The notes: generated from the letters alone by a model not told the origin. Counted from the stretch's first letter, positions 1 through 8,468 are shown. The stretch: DNA of 64,000 nucleotides from Aeromicrobium sp. Sec7.5 (GCF_036867135.1 NZ_JBAJIJ010000001.1:1674001-1738000); one strand, 5' to 3'. Made by a program: numbers and translations.

Positions 1-363
1 ATGCGCGACTTCACCTCGGAGCGACTCGTCTCGGCCGGCATCTGGCTGGGCGGAGGGATCGTCGTGCACGACGCCGTGCTCGCGCCGCTCACGATCGCGA
101 TCGTCGTCGTCGTGGCGCGTCTGCTGCCGCGGTACGCACGCGCGCCGATGGCGATCGCCTTCCTCGTGTGGTCGACGCTCACGGTCGTGTTCATCCCGGT
201 GCTGAGCGGTCAGGGAGGCAAGCCCGACAACGACACGATCCTGAACCGGCCCTACCTCGCGAGCTGGCTGGTCCTCACCGCGGTGCTGTTCGCCGTGGCG
301 CTGGTCGTCGCCCTGCAGCGACGATCACGGACGGCCACGCCTGCCGCGACCGCCGAGGACTGA
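1..363 (+). CDS. Small membrane protein, possibly 5'-truncated by the window edge
   Basis: A 120-residue hydrophobic protein reads from the first base of the window to a TGA at 361-363. Three likely membrane segments can be seen: about residues 9-40, 48-68 and 84-106, followed by an Arg/Thr/Ala-rich tail. The short stretch GGGIVVHDAVLAP looks like a conserved loop motif, but I do not recognise a characterised family. The ATG at position 1 may be internal, since proteins of this kind often have another membrane segment before this point. It ends 12 bases before the mtnP start and may share a transcript with it. No function is assigned. Confidence 0.6.
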   Translation: MRDFTSERLVSAGIWLGGGIVVHDAVLAPLTIAIVVVVARLLPRYARAPMAIAFLVWSTLTVVFIPVLSGQGGKPDNDTILNRPYLASWLVLTAVLFAVALVVALQRRSRTATPAATAED

Positions 364-375
364 CAAACTCGGGGT

Positions 376-1176
376 GTGAGCACCCTCGACCGCCCCGAGA
401 TCGCCGTCATCGGCGGCTCCGGCTTCTACACGTTCCTCGACGACCCCGAGCCCATCGAGGTCGACACCCCCTACGGACCTCCGTCGGCACCCATCTCCGT
501 GGGCTCGGTCGACGGCCGTAGCGTCGCCTTCCTGCCCCGACACGGACCCCATCACCAGTTCCCGGCCCACCAGGTCCCCTACCGGGCCAACCTCTGGGCG
601 CTGCGCAGCCTGGGGGTGCGGCAGGTCCTGGCCCCCTGCGCGGTCGGAGGGCTGCGGCCGGAGCACGGTCCGGGCACGTTCCTGGTGCCCGACCAGCTCG
701 TCGACCGCACGTCGGCGCGCGTCCAGACGTACTACGACGAGGGCGCCGTGCACGTCTCGTTCGCCGATCCGTACTGCCCGCGCCTGCGCACCCACCTGGT
801 CGACGGGCTGGCGGGGAACGACCCGGTCAACGGCGGCACGATGGTCGTGATCGAGGGCCCGCGCTTCTCCACCCGCGCGGAGTCGCAGTGGTACGCCGCC
901 CAAGGCGGGGCGGTCATCAACATGACCGGACACCCCGAGGCGGTCCTCGCGCGCGAGCTCGCGCTCTGCTACGCGCCTGTCGCTCTCGTGACCGACCACG
1001 ACGCCGGGGTGGACTCGGCGACCTCCGTCAGCATGGACGAGGTCTTCGCCGTCTTCTCCTCGCACACCGACACCCTGAAGAGCGCGCTGCGCTCGGTCGT
1101 CGGGGCCGTGGGAGCCCGCGACTGCTCCTGCGGCGCCGCGGTCGACGGCATGACGCTGCCGATCGAGCTGCCGTGA
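376..1176 (+). CDS. mtnP: S-methyl-5'-thioadenosine phosphorylase
   Basis: This 266-residue enzyme belongs to the purine nucleoside phosphorylase/MTAP family, which cleaves methylthioadenosine with phosphate to adenine and 5-methylthioribose-1-phosphate in methionine salvage. Visible family motifs are IGGSGFY near the N terminus, the PRHGPHH loop with YRANLWALRSLG, the IEGPRFSTRAES segment, and INMTGHPEAVLARELALCYA with VTDHDAG near the active site. Length is usual for the family. The GTG at 376 gives the expected N terminus (STLDRPEIAVIGGSG). Its stop overlaps the GTG of the next gene (GTGA at 1173-1176), so the two are probably translated together. Related purine phosphorylases could have another nucleoside as substrate. 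Confidence 0.9.
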   Translation: MSTLDRPEIAVIGGSGFYTFLDDPEPIEVDTPYGPPSAPISVGSVDGRSVAFLPRHGPHHQFPAHQVPYRANLWALRSLGVRQVLAPCAVGGLRPEHGPGTFLVPDQLVDRTSARVQTYYDEGAVHVSFADPYCPRLRTHLVDGLAGNDPVNGGTMVVIEGPRFSTRAESQWYAAQGGAVINMTGHPEAVLARELALCYAPVALVTDHDAGVDSATSVSMDEVFAVFSSHTDTLKSALRSVVGAVGARDCSCGAAVDGMTLPIELP

Positions 1177-2213
1177 GGATCCTGCTCACGGGCGCTGCCG
1201 GCTTCATCGCGACGCACATCGCCGAGCAGGCGCGAGCCCGCGGGCACGAGGTCATCGGCGTGGACGCCTACCTCGCCGCCGCTCACGGACCCGATGTCGA
1301 GCCCGATCCGGCGATCGCACGCCGCGACCTGCGCACCGACGACGTCGACGACCTGCTCGACGGCATCGACGTCGTGTGCCACCAGGCCGCGATGGTCGGC
1401 AACGGCGTCGACGCCCAGGACCTGCCGGCCTACGCCGAGCACAACGACGCCGGCTCGGCCCGCCTGCTCGCGGCCATGGCTCGGACCGGCGTCGACGACC
1501 TGGTCATGGCGTCGTCGATGGTGGTCTACGGCGATGGCCGGTACACCTGTGCGATCGACGGCGACGTGCCACCGGCCGTGCGCGAGGACGACGACCTCCA
1601 GGCCGGCCGCTTCGACCCTCGGTGCCCCCGCTGCGGTGGTGACATCACCTGGCGGGAGATCGACGAGGACACGCCCTTCCTCCCCCGCACGAGCTACGCC
1701 GCGTCCAAGGTCGCCCAGGAGCACTACGCCTCCGCCTGGTGCACGCTCCAGGCCAGCCGTGCGATCGCCCTGCGCTATCACAACGTGTACGGCCCCGGCA
1801 TGCCGGCGGACACCCCCTACTCCGGCGTCGCGGCGATCTTCCGGTCCGCGATCGCCCGTGGTGAGGCGCCTCGCGTCTTCGAGGACGGTCGACAGGTGCG
1901 CGACTTCGTGCACGTGAGCGACGTCGCCCGGGCGAACGTGCTCGCGATCGAGCAGGTCGCGCACCACCCGACCGGCCTGACCGCCTACAACGTGGCGTCC
2001 GGCCGGACGTTCACGATCGGCGAGATGGCCTCGACGCTCGCGCGCGCGGCCGGCGGCGACCCACCGGTGCTCACGGGTGACTACCGACGCTTCGACGTGC
2101 GTCACGTCGTGGCGTCCCCCGCGGCCGCCACGGCGGGCCTCGGCTTCACGGCCGAGATTGCACCCGAGGTCGGACTGGCCCGACTCGCGACCGATCCGCT
2201 CCGCACGCGCTGA
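1173..2213 (+). CDS. NAD-dependent epimerase, dTDP-L-rhamnose 4-epimerase-like
   Basis: The protein has 346 residues from the GTG at 1173 and is an extended short-chain dehydrogenase. It has the Rossmann motif GAAGFIATHI at the N terminus, an ASSMVVYGDGRY segment, the catalytic YAASK pair, RYHNVYGPGMP, and EDGRQVRDFVHVSDVARA. An insert carrying three cysteines (YTC, then CPRCGG) lies between the serine and tyrosine motifs. I recall this arrangement from dTDP-L-rhamnose 4-epimerases, which make dTDP-6-deoxytalose; that substrate is inference. It is coupled to mtnP by a GTGA overlap and converges on the next gene with one base between stops. An alternative is another nucleotide-sugar 4-epimerase. 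Confidence 0.75.
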   Translation: MRILLTGAAGFIATHIAEQARARGHEVIGVDAYLAAAHGPDVEPDPAIARRDLRTDDVDDLLDGIDVVCHQAAMVGNGVDAQDLPAYAEHNDAGSARLLAAMARTGVDDLVMASSMVVYGDGRYTCAIDGDVPPAVREDDDLQAGRFDPRCPRCGGDITWREIDEDTPFLPRTSYAASKVAQEHYASAWCTLQASRAIALRYHNVYGPGMPADTPYSGVAAIFRSAIARGEAPRVFEDGRQVRDFVHVSDVARANVLAIEQVAHHPTGLTAYNVASGRTFTIGEMASTLARAAGGDPPVLTGDYRRFDVRHVVASPAAATAGLGFTAEIAPEVGLARLATDPLRTR

Positions 2214-2214
2214 C

Positions 2215-3621
2215 CTACCAGCGCGTGAGCAGCAGGTGCTGCACGAGCAGCGCCAGGGCGACCTGCGAGACCAGCAGCGGGCGGTGCCAGCGCTGCGGCA
2301 GGAGCAGCGGCAACGCCACGACCCAGATCGTGAACGGCATCCAGATCCGCTCGACCTCGGCCTTGCTCATGCCCGAGAGGGTCGCGGCCAGGATCGTCAG
2401 CATCGCGGCGGCAGCGAGTGCGGCCAGCACCGTGCGGTCGCGAGGACTCGAGGCGGCATCGTCCTGCGCGATCTCGTCGGAGTTCTCCTCCCACCTGCGG
2501 GGCGAGGGGAGGAACCGCGGGCCGAAGGCTCCCCGCAACGCGGCGAGAGCGCGGGGGAACGCCGCCCAGACGGCCAGTCCGACCGTGAAGGTCCAGGCTG
2601 CCACGTCGGCCCACACCCAGTACCAGTAGGCCCGGTCCGAGGCGATGCCGTCGTAGTAGCGCTCGCGGAGCACCGGGTAGGCCTCCCACCACGCGAACCC
2701 GAGGGCCGTGAAGACCGCCGCGACCGCGACGGCACCACCCAGGGCCCACGGAAGGGCACGCCACGATCGTCCGATCCACAGCACCGCCAGCGCCAGGATG
2801 CCCAGGAGCACGAGTCCGTACGACAGGTAGACGCAGAGCCCCAGGAGCAGGCCCGCGCCGATCCCGGCGGTGACGCGATGGCGTGGCACCCGGGTGGCGA
2901 TCGCCAGGAGGCACAGGCCCCAGGCCGCCACCGCCGTGAAGACCGCGTCGCCGTTGACCCCCATGTACACGGCGACCGGGGCCAGCACGATCCACGGCAG
3001 CGCGGCGCGGGCGAGCTTCTCCGAGCCCAGGACCTTCAGCGTCTGCAGCACCGCGACGATCGCCGTGCTGCCGATCGACACCACGACCACGCCGATCCAG
3101 AACGGGTCCGTGATCCCCAGTCGGTCGACGAGCACGAAGAAGAGCAGCGCTCCGGGCGGGTGTCCGGCCACGTGGGTGCGCCAGTTGTCGACCGAGTCCA
3201 TGGGGATGTGGTCGATGAACGTGCGCAGCATCGGCAGGATCGCGTCGACGCGCTGGGCGTCGTAGACGTACTCGCCGGGCCGCTCGACGACGTCGAAGAC
3301 GCGGGAGAGGCCCTCCGGCCCCTCGGTCATGGCCACGGCCATGGTCCAGACCCACACGCCGACGTAGCCGATCAGGAGCGTCCGGCGCCAGCTCGACGCC
3401 GCGACCAGCCGGGGCAGGCCCACGACGAGCAGCAGTCCGATGACGACCGCGGGAATCGCCAGCAGGCCGATGCGTGGATCCCAGTCCGCGTGCAACGGCG
3501 GCCAGTTGACCTCGACGTCCTCGCCGGTCACTCGCGGCACGATGATCGCGGCGCCGACCAGCACGACGGCTGCGGCGCCCGAGAGCAGGGCCGCGCGGCC
3601 GGACTTCAGACGATCTGACAC
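2215..3621 (-). CDS. Polytopic membrane protein, GT-C mannosyltransferase-like
   Basis: This integral membrane protein has about 468 residues and roughly ten to twelve hydrophobic segments. A large loop after the first segment contains tryptophans and acidic residues (VNWPPLHADWD), and a conserved-looking THVAGHPPGALLFF segment follows about 120 residues later. GHPPG loops of this kind occur in lipid-linked-sugar glycosyltransferases of the GT-C fold and related actinobacterial mannosyltransferases, so a role in cell-envelope glycan assembly is inferred. The GTG at 3621 was chosen because a TAGGCT hexamer lies 7 bases upstream, which fits a leaderless transcript. An ATG at 3672 would add 17 residues. 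The neighbouring glycosyltransferase is divergent. Confidence 0.6.
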   Translation of the reverse strand: MSDRLKSGRAALLSGAAAVVLVGAAIIVPRVTGEDVEVNWPPLHADWDPRIGLLAIPAVVIGLLLVVGLPRLVAASSWRRTLLIGYVGVWVWTMAVAMTEGPEGLSRVFDVVERPGEYVYDAQRVDAILPMLRTFIDHIPMDSVDNWRTHVAGHPPGALLFFVLVDRLGITDPFWIGVVVVSIGSTAIVAVLQTLKVLGSEKLARAALPWIVLAPVAVYMGVNGDAVFTAVAAWGLCLLAIATRVPRHRVTAGIGAGLLLGLCVYLSYGLVLLGILALAVLWIGRSWRALPWALGGAVAVAAVFTALGFAWWEAYPVLRERYYDGIASDRAYWYWVWADVAAWTFTVGLAVWAAFPRALAALRGAFGPRFLPSPRRWEENSDEIAQDDAASSPRDRTVLAALAAAAMLTILAATLSGMSKAEVERIWMPFTIWVVALPLLLPQRWHRPLLVSQVALALLVQHLLLTRW

Positions 3622-3627
3622 GACGTC

Positions 3628-3633
3628 CAGCCT
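3628..3633 (-). promoter_or_regulatory. Candidate -10 hexamer for a leaderless transcript
   Basis: TAGGCT on the minus strand fits the TANNNT pattern of actinobacterial -10 elements. It ends 6-7 bases before the GTG at 3621, so transcription would begin at or near the start codon. No clear -35 is seen. Confidence 0.3.
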
Positions 3634-3748
3634 AGAGGCGCGGTCCAGCGCTCGCCGAGGGACGTCGCGCATCACCGCTGAGGGCGAGACCAGCGCGGGT
3701 CTTCTCGCTTCCCGCAGAAATCTCGCCGCGCGGCCAATACCGGGACGC

Positions 3749-3754
3749 CGTAGT
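3749..3754 (+). promoter_or_regulatory. Candidate -10 hexamer before the glycosyltransferase
   Basis: TAGTTT sits 8 bases before the ATG at 3763. Together with the lack of an AG-rich ribosome site this suggests a leaderless mRNA. The assignment rests on position and pattern only. Confidence 0.3.
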
Positions 3755-3762
3755 TTCGAACC

Positions 3763-4425
3763 ATGATCATGAGGACCTGCGACGTCGTGATCCCGTGTCG
3801 CGATGAAGCCCTGGCCCTCCCGCAGGTCCTCGCCGACGTCCCCGACGGCTGGCACGTCATCGTGGTCGACAACGGCTCGTCCGACGGCACGGCCGATGTC
3901 GCCCGTTCCCTCGGGGCCACGGTCGTGGACGAGCCGCTGCCCGGCTACGGCGCCGCCGTCCACGCCGGAGTGCTGGCGGCCACCGCCGACTACGTCGCCG
4001 TCATCGACGGCGACGCGTCCATGCGCCTGCAGGACCTCGTCCCGATGTTCGACGTCGTGCGATCAGGAGCAGCCACGATGGCGATCGGTCGCCGGCGGCC
4101 GATCGCCCGCGGTGTCTGGCCGTGGCACGCGCGGGCCGGAACCCTCGCGCTCGCCACGATGATCCGCCGTCGCAGCGGCTTCGGCATCCACGACCTCGCA
4201 CCGATGCGGGTCTGCCGTCGCGACGATCTCCTGGCCCTGGGGGTCGAGGACCGCCGTTTCGGCTACCCGCTCGAGCTCATGCTCAAGGCCGCGGCCGCCG
4301 GGTGGACCGTGCAGGAGCTCGACGTGCCCTATGGCCGGCGCGCTGCCGGTACTCGCTCGAAGGTCTCGGGCTCGGTCCGCGGAACTGCTCGGGTCATCCA
4401 CGACTTCGCCGGGGTGCTGCGGTGA
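3763..4425 (+). CDS. Glycosyltransferase family 2
   Basis: This 220-residue protein has the GT-A nucleotide-sugar fold of family 2. The N terminus carries DVVIPCRDE, the loop VVDNGSSDGT, and the metal-binding DGD in VIDGDASM. The protein is short and has no membrane segments, unlike dolichol-phosphate mannose synthases with C-terminal anchors. GT2 enzymes of this size next to a DUF2064 gene and a methyltransferase recur in actinobacteria; the sugar donor and acceptor are unknown. A second in-frame ATG lies at 3769. The stop codon overlaps the next start (GTGA at 4422-4425), so this gene begins a three-gene coupled operon. Confidence 0.85.
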   Translation: MIMRTCDVVIPCRDEALALPQVLADVPDGWHVIVVDNGSSDGTADVARSLGATVVDEPLPGYGAAVHAGVLAATADYVAVIDGDASMRLQDLVPMFDVVRSGAATMAIGRRRPIARGVWPWHARAGTLALATMIRRRSGFGIHDLAPMRVCRRDDLLALGVEDRRFGYPLELMLKAAAAGWTVQELDVPYGRRAAGTRSKVSGSVRGTARVIHDFAGVLR

Positions 4426-5060
4426 ACCCGACCTTGCTGATCGTGGCCAAGGCGCCGATCCCGGGTCTCGCGAAGACGCGCATCGGACGCGTCCGCGGCC
4501 ACGCGCACGCCGCCGAGATCGCGGCTGCCGCCCTCCTCGACACGCTCGCGACCGCCGGTGCCACGGGTTGGCCGGTCGTCGTGGCGATGACCGGCGACCT
4601 CGCCGACGCCACGCGGGGCGACGAGATCGCGGTCGCCCTGGCCGGCGCCCGGGTCATCGCGCAGCGTGGTGACGGACTGGGCGAGCGTCTCGCGCATGCT
4701 CACGTGGATGCCGATGCCGGTCACGGTGTCGTCCAGGTCGGCATGGACTCCCCCCAGGTCACGGTCGACGACTACCGGCAGGCCGGTGACGCCCTGCGAG
4801 GCGGCTCGACCGTGCTGGGCCCCGCCTCCGACGGCGGCTGGTGGCTGCTCGGCGTGCAGCGCGGCAGCGACGCCGCCGCACTGCCGCAGGTCGAGATGTC
4901 GCGTGCCGACACCGCCGACCGCACGATCGCGGCCCTCGGTGGCACCGTCGAGCTGCTGCGCACGCTGACCGACATCGACACGTGGGAGGACGTGCTGGCG
5001 GTCGCGGGCGACCTGCCTGGCTCGTGTCTCGCCCGCGCGGTCCAGGAGGTGGCTGCATGA
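4422..5060 (+). CDS. DUF2064 (TIGR04282-like) nucleotidyltransferase-fold protein
   Basis: The protein has 212 residues. Conserved features of the family are VAKAPIPGLAKTRI at the N terminus, which resembles the nucleotide-binding loop of GT-A sugar nucleotidyltransferases, then GMDSPQV, and GPASDGGWWLLG in the second half. The family is described as a glycosyltransferase-like domain often found beside GT2 proteins; its reaction is not established to my knowledge. The start is the GTG at 4422, embedded in the stop of the upstream glycosyltransferase, and its own stop overlaps the methyltransferase ATG. The three genes therefore probably act on one product. Confidence 0.8.
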   Translation: MNPTLLIVAKAPIPGLAKTRIGRVRGHAHAAEIAAAALLDTLATAGATGWPVVVAMTGDLADATRGDEIAVALAGARVIAQRGDGLGERLAHAHVDADAGHGVVQVGMDSPQVTVDDYRQAGDALRGGSTVLGPASDGGWWLLGVQRGSDAAALPQVEMSRADTADRTIAALGGTVELLRTLTDIDTWEDVLAVAGDLPGSCLARAVQEVAA

Positions 5061-5695
5061 GCAGCGCGATCGACGCCGGCAGCGTGTTCGACGACCTCTT
5101 CTCGGCCGGCTCGGGACGCTTCGTCCGCGACGACGGCAACGTCGAGCACCTGGCCGTCCACCAGTGGGCGGGCGACACCGACGACGCGGACCGCCACCTG
5201 TTCATCGAGCAGTGTGCGGGCCCGACACTCGACATCGGCTGCGGACCCGGACGCCTGGTGGGCGAGCTCGTGAACCAGCGGATCCCCGCCCTCGGCATCG
5301 ATGTCTCGCGTGAGGCGATCCGTCGGACGCGTGTGCGTGGCGCCCTGGCCCTGCACCTCGACGTCTTCGACGAGATCCCCGGCGCGGGTCACTGGGACCA
5401 CGCGCTCCTGGCCGACGGCAACATCGGCATCGGCGGGCATCCCGTGCGACTGCTGAACCGCGTCCGTGAGCTGCTCGGGCCGGACGGCACCGTCCTGGCG
5501 GAGGTCGCTCCCCGGGGCACCGGCGTCGTCCGTGACCAACGACGCCTCTGGGTCAACGGCCGTTACTCACCGCCGTTCAGCTGGGCCGTCGTCGGGCTGG
5601 ACGCGATCGATCACGTCGCCGACGAGGCGGGCCTGGTCGTCACCGGGGTCCGCTCCATGAACGGCCGCCACACCGCCACCCTCGCCCGGGGTTGA
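5057..5695 (+). CDS. Class I SAM-dependent methyltransferase
   Basis: The protein has 212 residues with a Rossmann-type SAM-binding motif LDIGCGPGRL at about residues 58-67 and an acidic residue after the second strand (GIDVS). DHALLADGNIGIGG matches the region usually following motif IV. The start at 5057 is supported by a strong AGGAGG at 5044-5049 and by overlap with the previous stop. It is the third gene of the coupled GT2-DUF2064-methyltransferase unit. The methyl acceptor cannot be predicted; a sugar or lipid-linked intermediate is only suggested by context. Confidence 0.8.
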   Translation: MSSAIDAGSVFDDLFSAGSGRFVRDDGNVEHLAVHQWAGDTDDADRHLFIEQCAGPTLDIGCGPGRLVGELVNQRIPALGIDVSREAIRRTRVRGALALHLDVFDEIPGAGHWDHALLADGNIGIGGHPVRLLNRVRELLGPDGTVLAEVAPRGTGVVRDQRRLWVNGRYSPPFSWAVVGLDAIDHVADEAGLVVTGVRSMNGRHTATLARG

Positions 5696-5760
5696 TTCCC
5701 CGCACGTCGCAGGATCGAGGCGGGGCGTGAGCAGCGCATGCGACGGGGTCCGGGCGTCGC

Positions 5761-5766
5761 TACTGT
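5761..5766 (+). promoter_or_regulatory. Candidate -10 element of the heliorhodopsin gene
   Basis: TACTGT ends 6 bases before the ATG at 5773, which fits a leaderless transcript. The base run 17 positions upstream does not match TTGACA, so a weak or alternative-sigma promoter is possible. Confidence 0.3.
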
Positions 5767-5772
5767 CGATGG

Positions 5773-6564
5773 ATGAGCCCTGCCTCCCCCACTGCCACCT
5801 CAGCCATCGCCGACGGCGTCACCGATGACGCGCTGAAGGGTCTGCGCCGCTGGAACCTGGGCCTCACCGTGCTGCACGCGGCCCAGGCCGTCGCGATCCT
5901 GGTGCTCGGCAACGGCTTCGCCATCGCCGTCACCTCCACGTTCCCCGAGGGCCCGCCCGGAGCCGACGCGCCCGCGCCCAGCTCGTTGTTCGAGGTGTCG
6001 ATCTCGGTGGCCATCGCGGTGTTCCTGTTCCTGGCCGCGGCCGACCACCTGGTCACCGCCACGGTGGGGCGCGGCCTCTACGAGTCGGACCTGCGCGGCG
6101 GCATCAACCGCTTCCGGTGGGCCGAGTACTCGATCAGCGCCACCATCATGATCGTGCTGATCGGCTTCTACTTCGGCATCACCGACATCACCGCCGTGGT
6201 CGCGGTCATCGGCGCCAACGTCGCGATGATCCTCTTCGGCTGGCTGCAGGAGCGCGTGAACCCGCCCGGTCGCACCAGCACCACCATGCTGCCGTTCTGG
6301 TTCGGCACCGTCGCCGGCCTGGCGCCCTGGGTGGCGATCGTGATCAACCTGGCCGGATCCGACGGTGCTCCCGGCTTCGTGATCGGCATCTTCGCCTCGC
6401 TGGGCCTCTTCTTCTCGACCTTCGCGGTCAACCAGTGGCTGCAGTACCGCCAGGTCGGCCCGTGGAAGAGCTACGCCTTCGGCGAGAAGACCTACCTGGT
6501 GCTCAGCCTGGTCGCGAAGTCGGCCCTCGCGTGGCAGATCTTCGGCGGTTCACTCGCCGGTTGA
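5773..6564 (+). CDS. Heliorhodopsin
   Basis: This 263-residue seven-helix protein has the signature residues of heliorhodopsins, retinal proteins with inverted membrane topology relative to type-1 rhodopsins. The retinal-binding lysine is K249 in SLVAKSALAWQIF of helix 7. Helix 3 carries RWAEYSISATIM, where E118 corresponds to the Schiff-base counterion (E107 of HeR 48C12). Histidines H35 in helix 1 (VLHAAQA) and H92 (AADHLVT) match the conserved H23/H80 pair. The first extramembrane loop is Pro/Ala-rich. Known heliorhodopsins are not ion pumps and have slow photocycles; a sensory or enzyme-modulating role is proposed in general. No retinal or carotenoid biosynthesis gene lies in this window. 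Confidence 0.95.
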   Translation: MSPASPTATSAIADGVTDDALKGLRRWNLGLTVLHAAQAVAILVLGNGFAIAVTSTFPEGPPGADAPAPSSLFEVSISVAIAVFLFLAAADHLVTATVGRGLYESDLRGGINRFRWAEYSISATIMIVLIGFYFGITDITAVVAVIGANVAMILFGWLQERVNPPGRTSTTMLPFWFGTVAGLAPWVAIVINLAGSDGAPGFVIGIFASLGLFFSTFAVNQWLQYRQVGPWKSYAFGEKTYLVLSLVAKSALAWQIFGGSLAG

Positions 6565-6604
6565 TCCCCGGCTGCGCCCGGGCACCGTCAGGAGGGGGTC
6601 GACG

Positions 6605-7597
6605 TCACGCCCGGAGGACACCCACCACCGGGTTGAGCTCGGAGGCCGCCAGGCCTCCCGGCTGCACCCCGGGCAGGAACTCCCGCCAGGTGCCGCTGAT
6701 CAGGGTCGGGGACTCCACGACGCGAGCACCGTCGGCGAAGTAGGTGGTGGCCAGCGCGCGACGTGGCTGGGTGGTCCGGTTGGGACCGGCGGTGTGGAAG
6801 CAGAGCGCGGAGTGGAAGGAGACGTCACCGACCGCGAACGGTCGTGACTCCACGGCCACCTGCCGTTCGGCGAACCGCTGGGCGACCGCCTCGTCGTAGG
6901 ACGTGCCGACCTTGTCGAAGTCGAGGTCGGCGACCTCCGCGAGCACCTCGCGACCGCGGGCGAAGGACAGCGGTCCCATCGGGCCGGGAATCGCTGACAT
7001 CGGCATCCACGCCGTGACGGCCTGCACCGTCTGCAGGGGGAAGTGCTCGGCGTCGTGGTGCCACGGCGTGCGGCCACATCCGGGCTCCTTCGACAGGGCG
7101 TTGTCGTGGTACAGCCGCACGGCGGGCTCCTCGAGGAGTGCGGCGGCGAGACCACCGATCCGGGGCGAGAGCGCCACGGCACGCATCAGGTCGTCGTGGA
7201 GCCACATCTGCTCCAGGGCGGTGAACCGTCCGGCGACGTCGTCGCCGTGCTCGGCCTTCAGCAGCTCCTCGAGCCGCTCGGCCAGCCGCCGCACGACGGC
7301 CGGTGAGAGGACGCCGGGCAGGCGGACGAACGCCTCGCGCCGGAAGGACTCGATGACCGTCGGGTCGAGGTCGTACGGCTCGGCCAGCTCGCGCTCGAGC
7401 TCGTCGTCGGAGGCCGGAGCGACGTCGGGCAGACCGGGGCCCTCGACGAGCTCGGCGGACGCGTCCTCGTTCTTCGCGAGCGTGACGTACCAGTCCCACC
7501 AGTCCTGGTCGTTGCCCGCCCAGTCCTGCTCCAGGCCTTCCCCGCGGTTCTGCTCGGGGAGCCGGTCGTTCGTCGTGGTGTCGTTGTTCAGAACCAC
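6605..7597 (-). CDS. Phytanoyl-CoA dioxygenase (PhyH)-family oxygenase
   Basis: This 330-residue protein is a non-heme Fe(II)/2-oxoglutarate-dependent oxygenase of the PhyH family. The iron site can be read as H180 and D182 in TPWHHDAEHFP with the distal H268 in CFHTAGPN; R279 or R280, 11-12 residues later, would bind 2-oxoglutarate. The N-terminal 75 residues are acidic and Trp-rich and lie outside the usual core. The GTG start at 7597 overlaps the end of the upstream methyltransferase by 10 bases, so the pair is co-translated. PhyH enzymes hydroxylate lipids, amino acids and small natural products; this substrate is unknown. It converges with the heliorhodopsin gene across 40 bases. Confidence 0.85.
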   Translation of the reverse strand: MVLNNDTTTNDRLPEQNRGEGLEQDWAGNDQDWWDWYVTLAKNEDASAELVEGPGLPDVAPASDDELERELAEPYDLDPTVIESFRREAFVRLPGVLSPAVVRRLAERLEELLKAEHGDDVAGRFTALEQMWLHDDLMRAVALSPRIGGLAAALLEEPAVRLYHDNALSKEPGCGRTPWHHDAEHFPLQTVQAVTAWMPMSAIPGPMGPLSFARGREVLAEVADLDFDKVGTSYDEAVAQRFAERQVAVESRPFAVGDVSFHSALCFHTAGPNRTTQPRRALATTYFADGARVVESPTLISGTWREFLPGVQPGGLAASELNPVVGVLRA

Positions 7598-8400
7598 AGC
7601 AGGGCCGCCTCGTGCTCGAAGGTGTAGGCACCGCTCTCGTCGCGGCAGGAGGCGAGGTAGTCGCCCAGGACGGGAGCGTCTTCCATCTGGGCCAACGACA
7701 CCGAGTCGTCGAACGCGCAGCGTTGGAGGAAGCCCTCGATGACGGCGCGATCGTCGCTGCCCGTGCGGTAGGTGATGCGCTGGTCCCGCACGTCGGCACC
7801 GGCGCCCGTCAGCGCGTCGCGCACCTGCTCGGCGGAGGTGTACGGCGTGGCGTCGCGCACGCCGGCGCGGAAGGCGTCGTAGAACGCCAGGTAGTGCGAG
7901 GTGGACGTGGCCTGGGCGACCAGGCCCAGACCGCCCGGGGCCAGGGCGGCCACGATCCGCTGCGCGGCGACGTCGAGCTCATCAGCAGGTAGGGCGTACA
8001 GGGCGTGCGTGGCCCACACGACGTCATACCCCGTGCGCTCGGCGGGCAGGTCCTGCAGCGTCATCACCAGGTCGTGCCGGCCGACGAACGGCGGTGCGAG
8101 GACACCGCGTGCCTCCTGGACCGAGAAGGCCGACGGATCCAGCAGGTCGTAGGCGATGGCGGGCACCTCGCCCAGATCGGTGTGGAGGCGCAGGGCGGTC
8201 GGAAACTTCCCGCTGCCACATGCCACGTCGAGCATCGACCAGCCCTCGTGAGCCCGATCGGCGAGCACCCGTGGCCAGTCGGCGGCCAGCGCCAGCTGGC
8301 GATAGTCCTCGGTGGCCAAGGCGTAGAACGCCTCCATGCCGGTGCGCCCCGCCTCGCTCCAGTGCTGGAGACTGCGCTCCGCGGTGGATCCTGTGCTCAC
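7588..8400 (-). CDS. Class I SAM-dependent methyltransferase (first of the divergent pair)
   Basis: The protein has 270 residues with the SAM motif LDVACGSGKF at about 58-67, an acidic residue after strand 2 (AYDLLDP) and GYDVVWATHALYAL as motif IV region. A GAGGAGC ribosome site precedes the GTG at 8400. The small-molecule type of active-site layout recalls histamine N-methyltransferase-like proteins, but that is a weak impression. It is the upstream partner of the PhyH-like oxygenase and is divergent from a second methyltransferase 66 bases away. The three genes probably modify a single small molecule. Confidence 0.8.
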   Translation of the reverse strand: MSTGSTAERSLQHWSEAGRTGMEAFYALATEDYRQLALAADWPRVLADRAHEGWSMLDVACGSGKFPTALRLHTDLGEVPAIAYDLLDPSAFSVQEARGVLAPPFVGRHDLVMTLQDLPAERTGYDVVWATHALYALPADELDVAAQRIVAALAPGGLGLVAQATSTSHYLAFYDAFRAGVRDATPYTSAEQVRDALTGAGADVRDQRITYRTGSDDRAVIEGFLQRCAFDDSVSLAQMEDAPVLGDYLASCRDESGAYTFEHEAALLWF

Positions 8401-8452
8401 GCTGCTCCTCGACGCGCCGCCCAGCGGGTGGCACGCATGTTGTTCCTACCTG

Positions 8453-8468
8453 ATTGACTCCAGTCAAT
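8453..8468. promoter_or_regulatory. Palindrome between divergent methyltransferase genes
   Basis: ATTGACTCCAGTCAAT has two perfect 7-base arms around CC and covers the first bases of the plus-strand gene. It looks like the operator of a dimeric repressor. Its left arm also reads TTGACT and is followed 17 bases later by TATCCC (8477-8482), so it could include the -35 of a plus-strand promoter; in that case translation of the gene at 8467 would begin further downstream. Confidence 0.45.
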
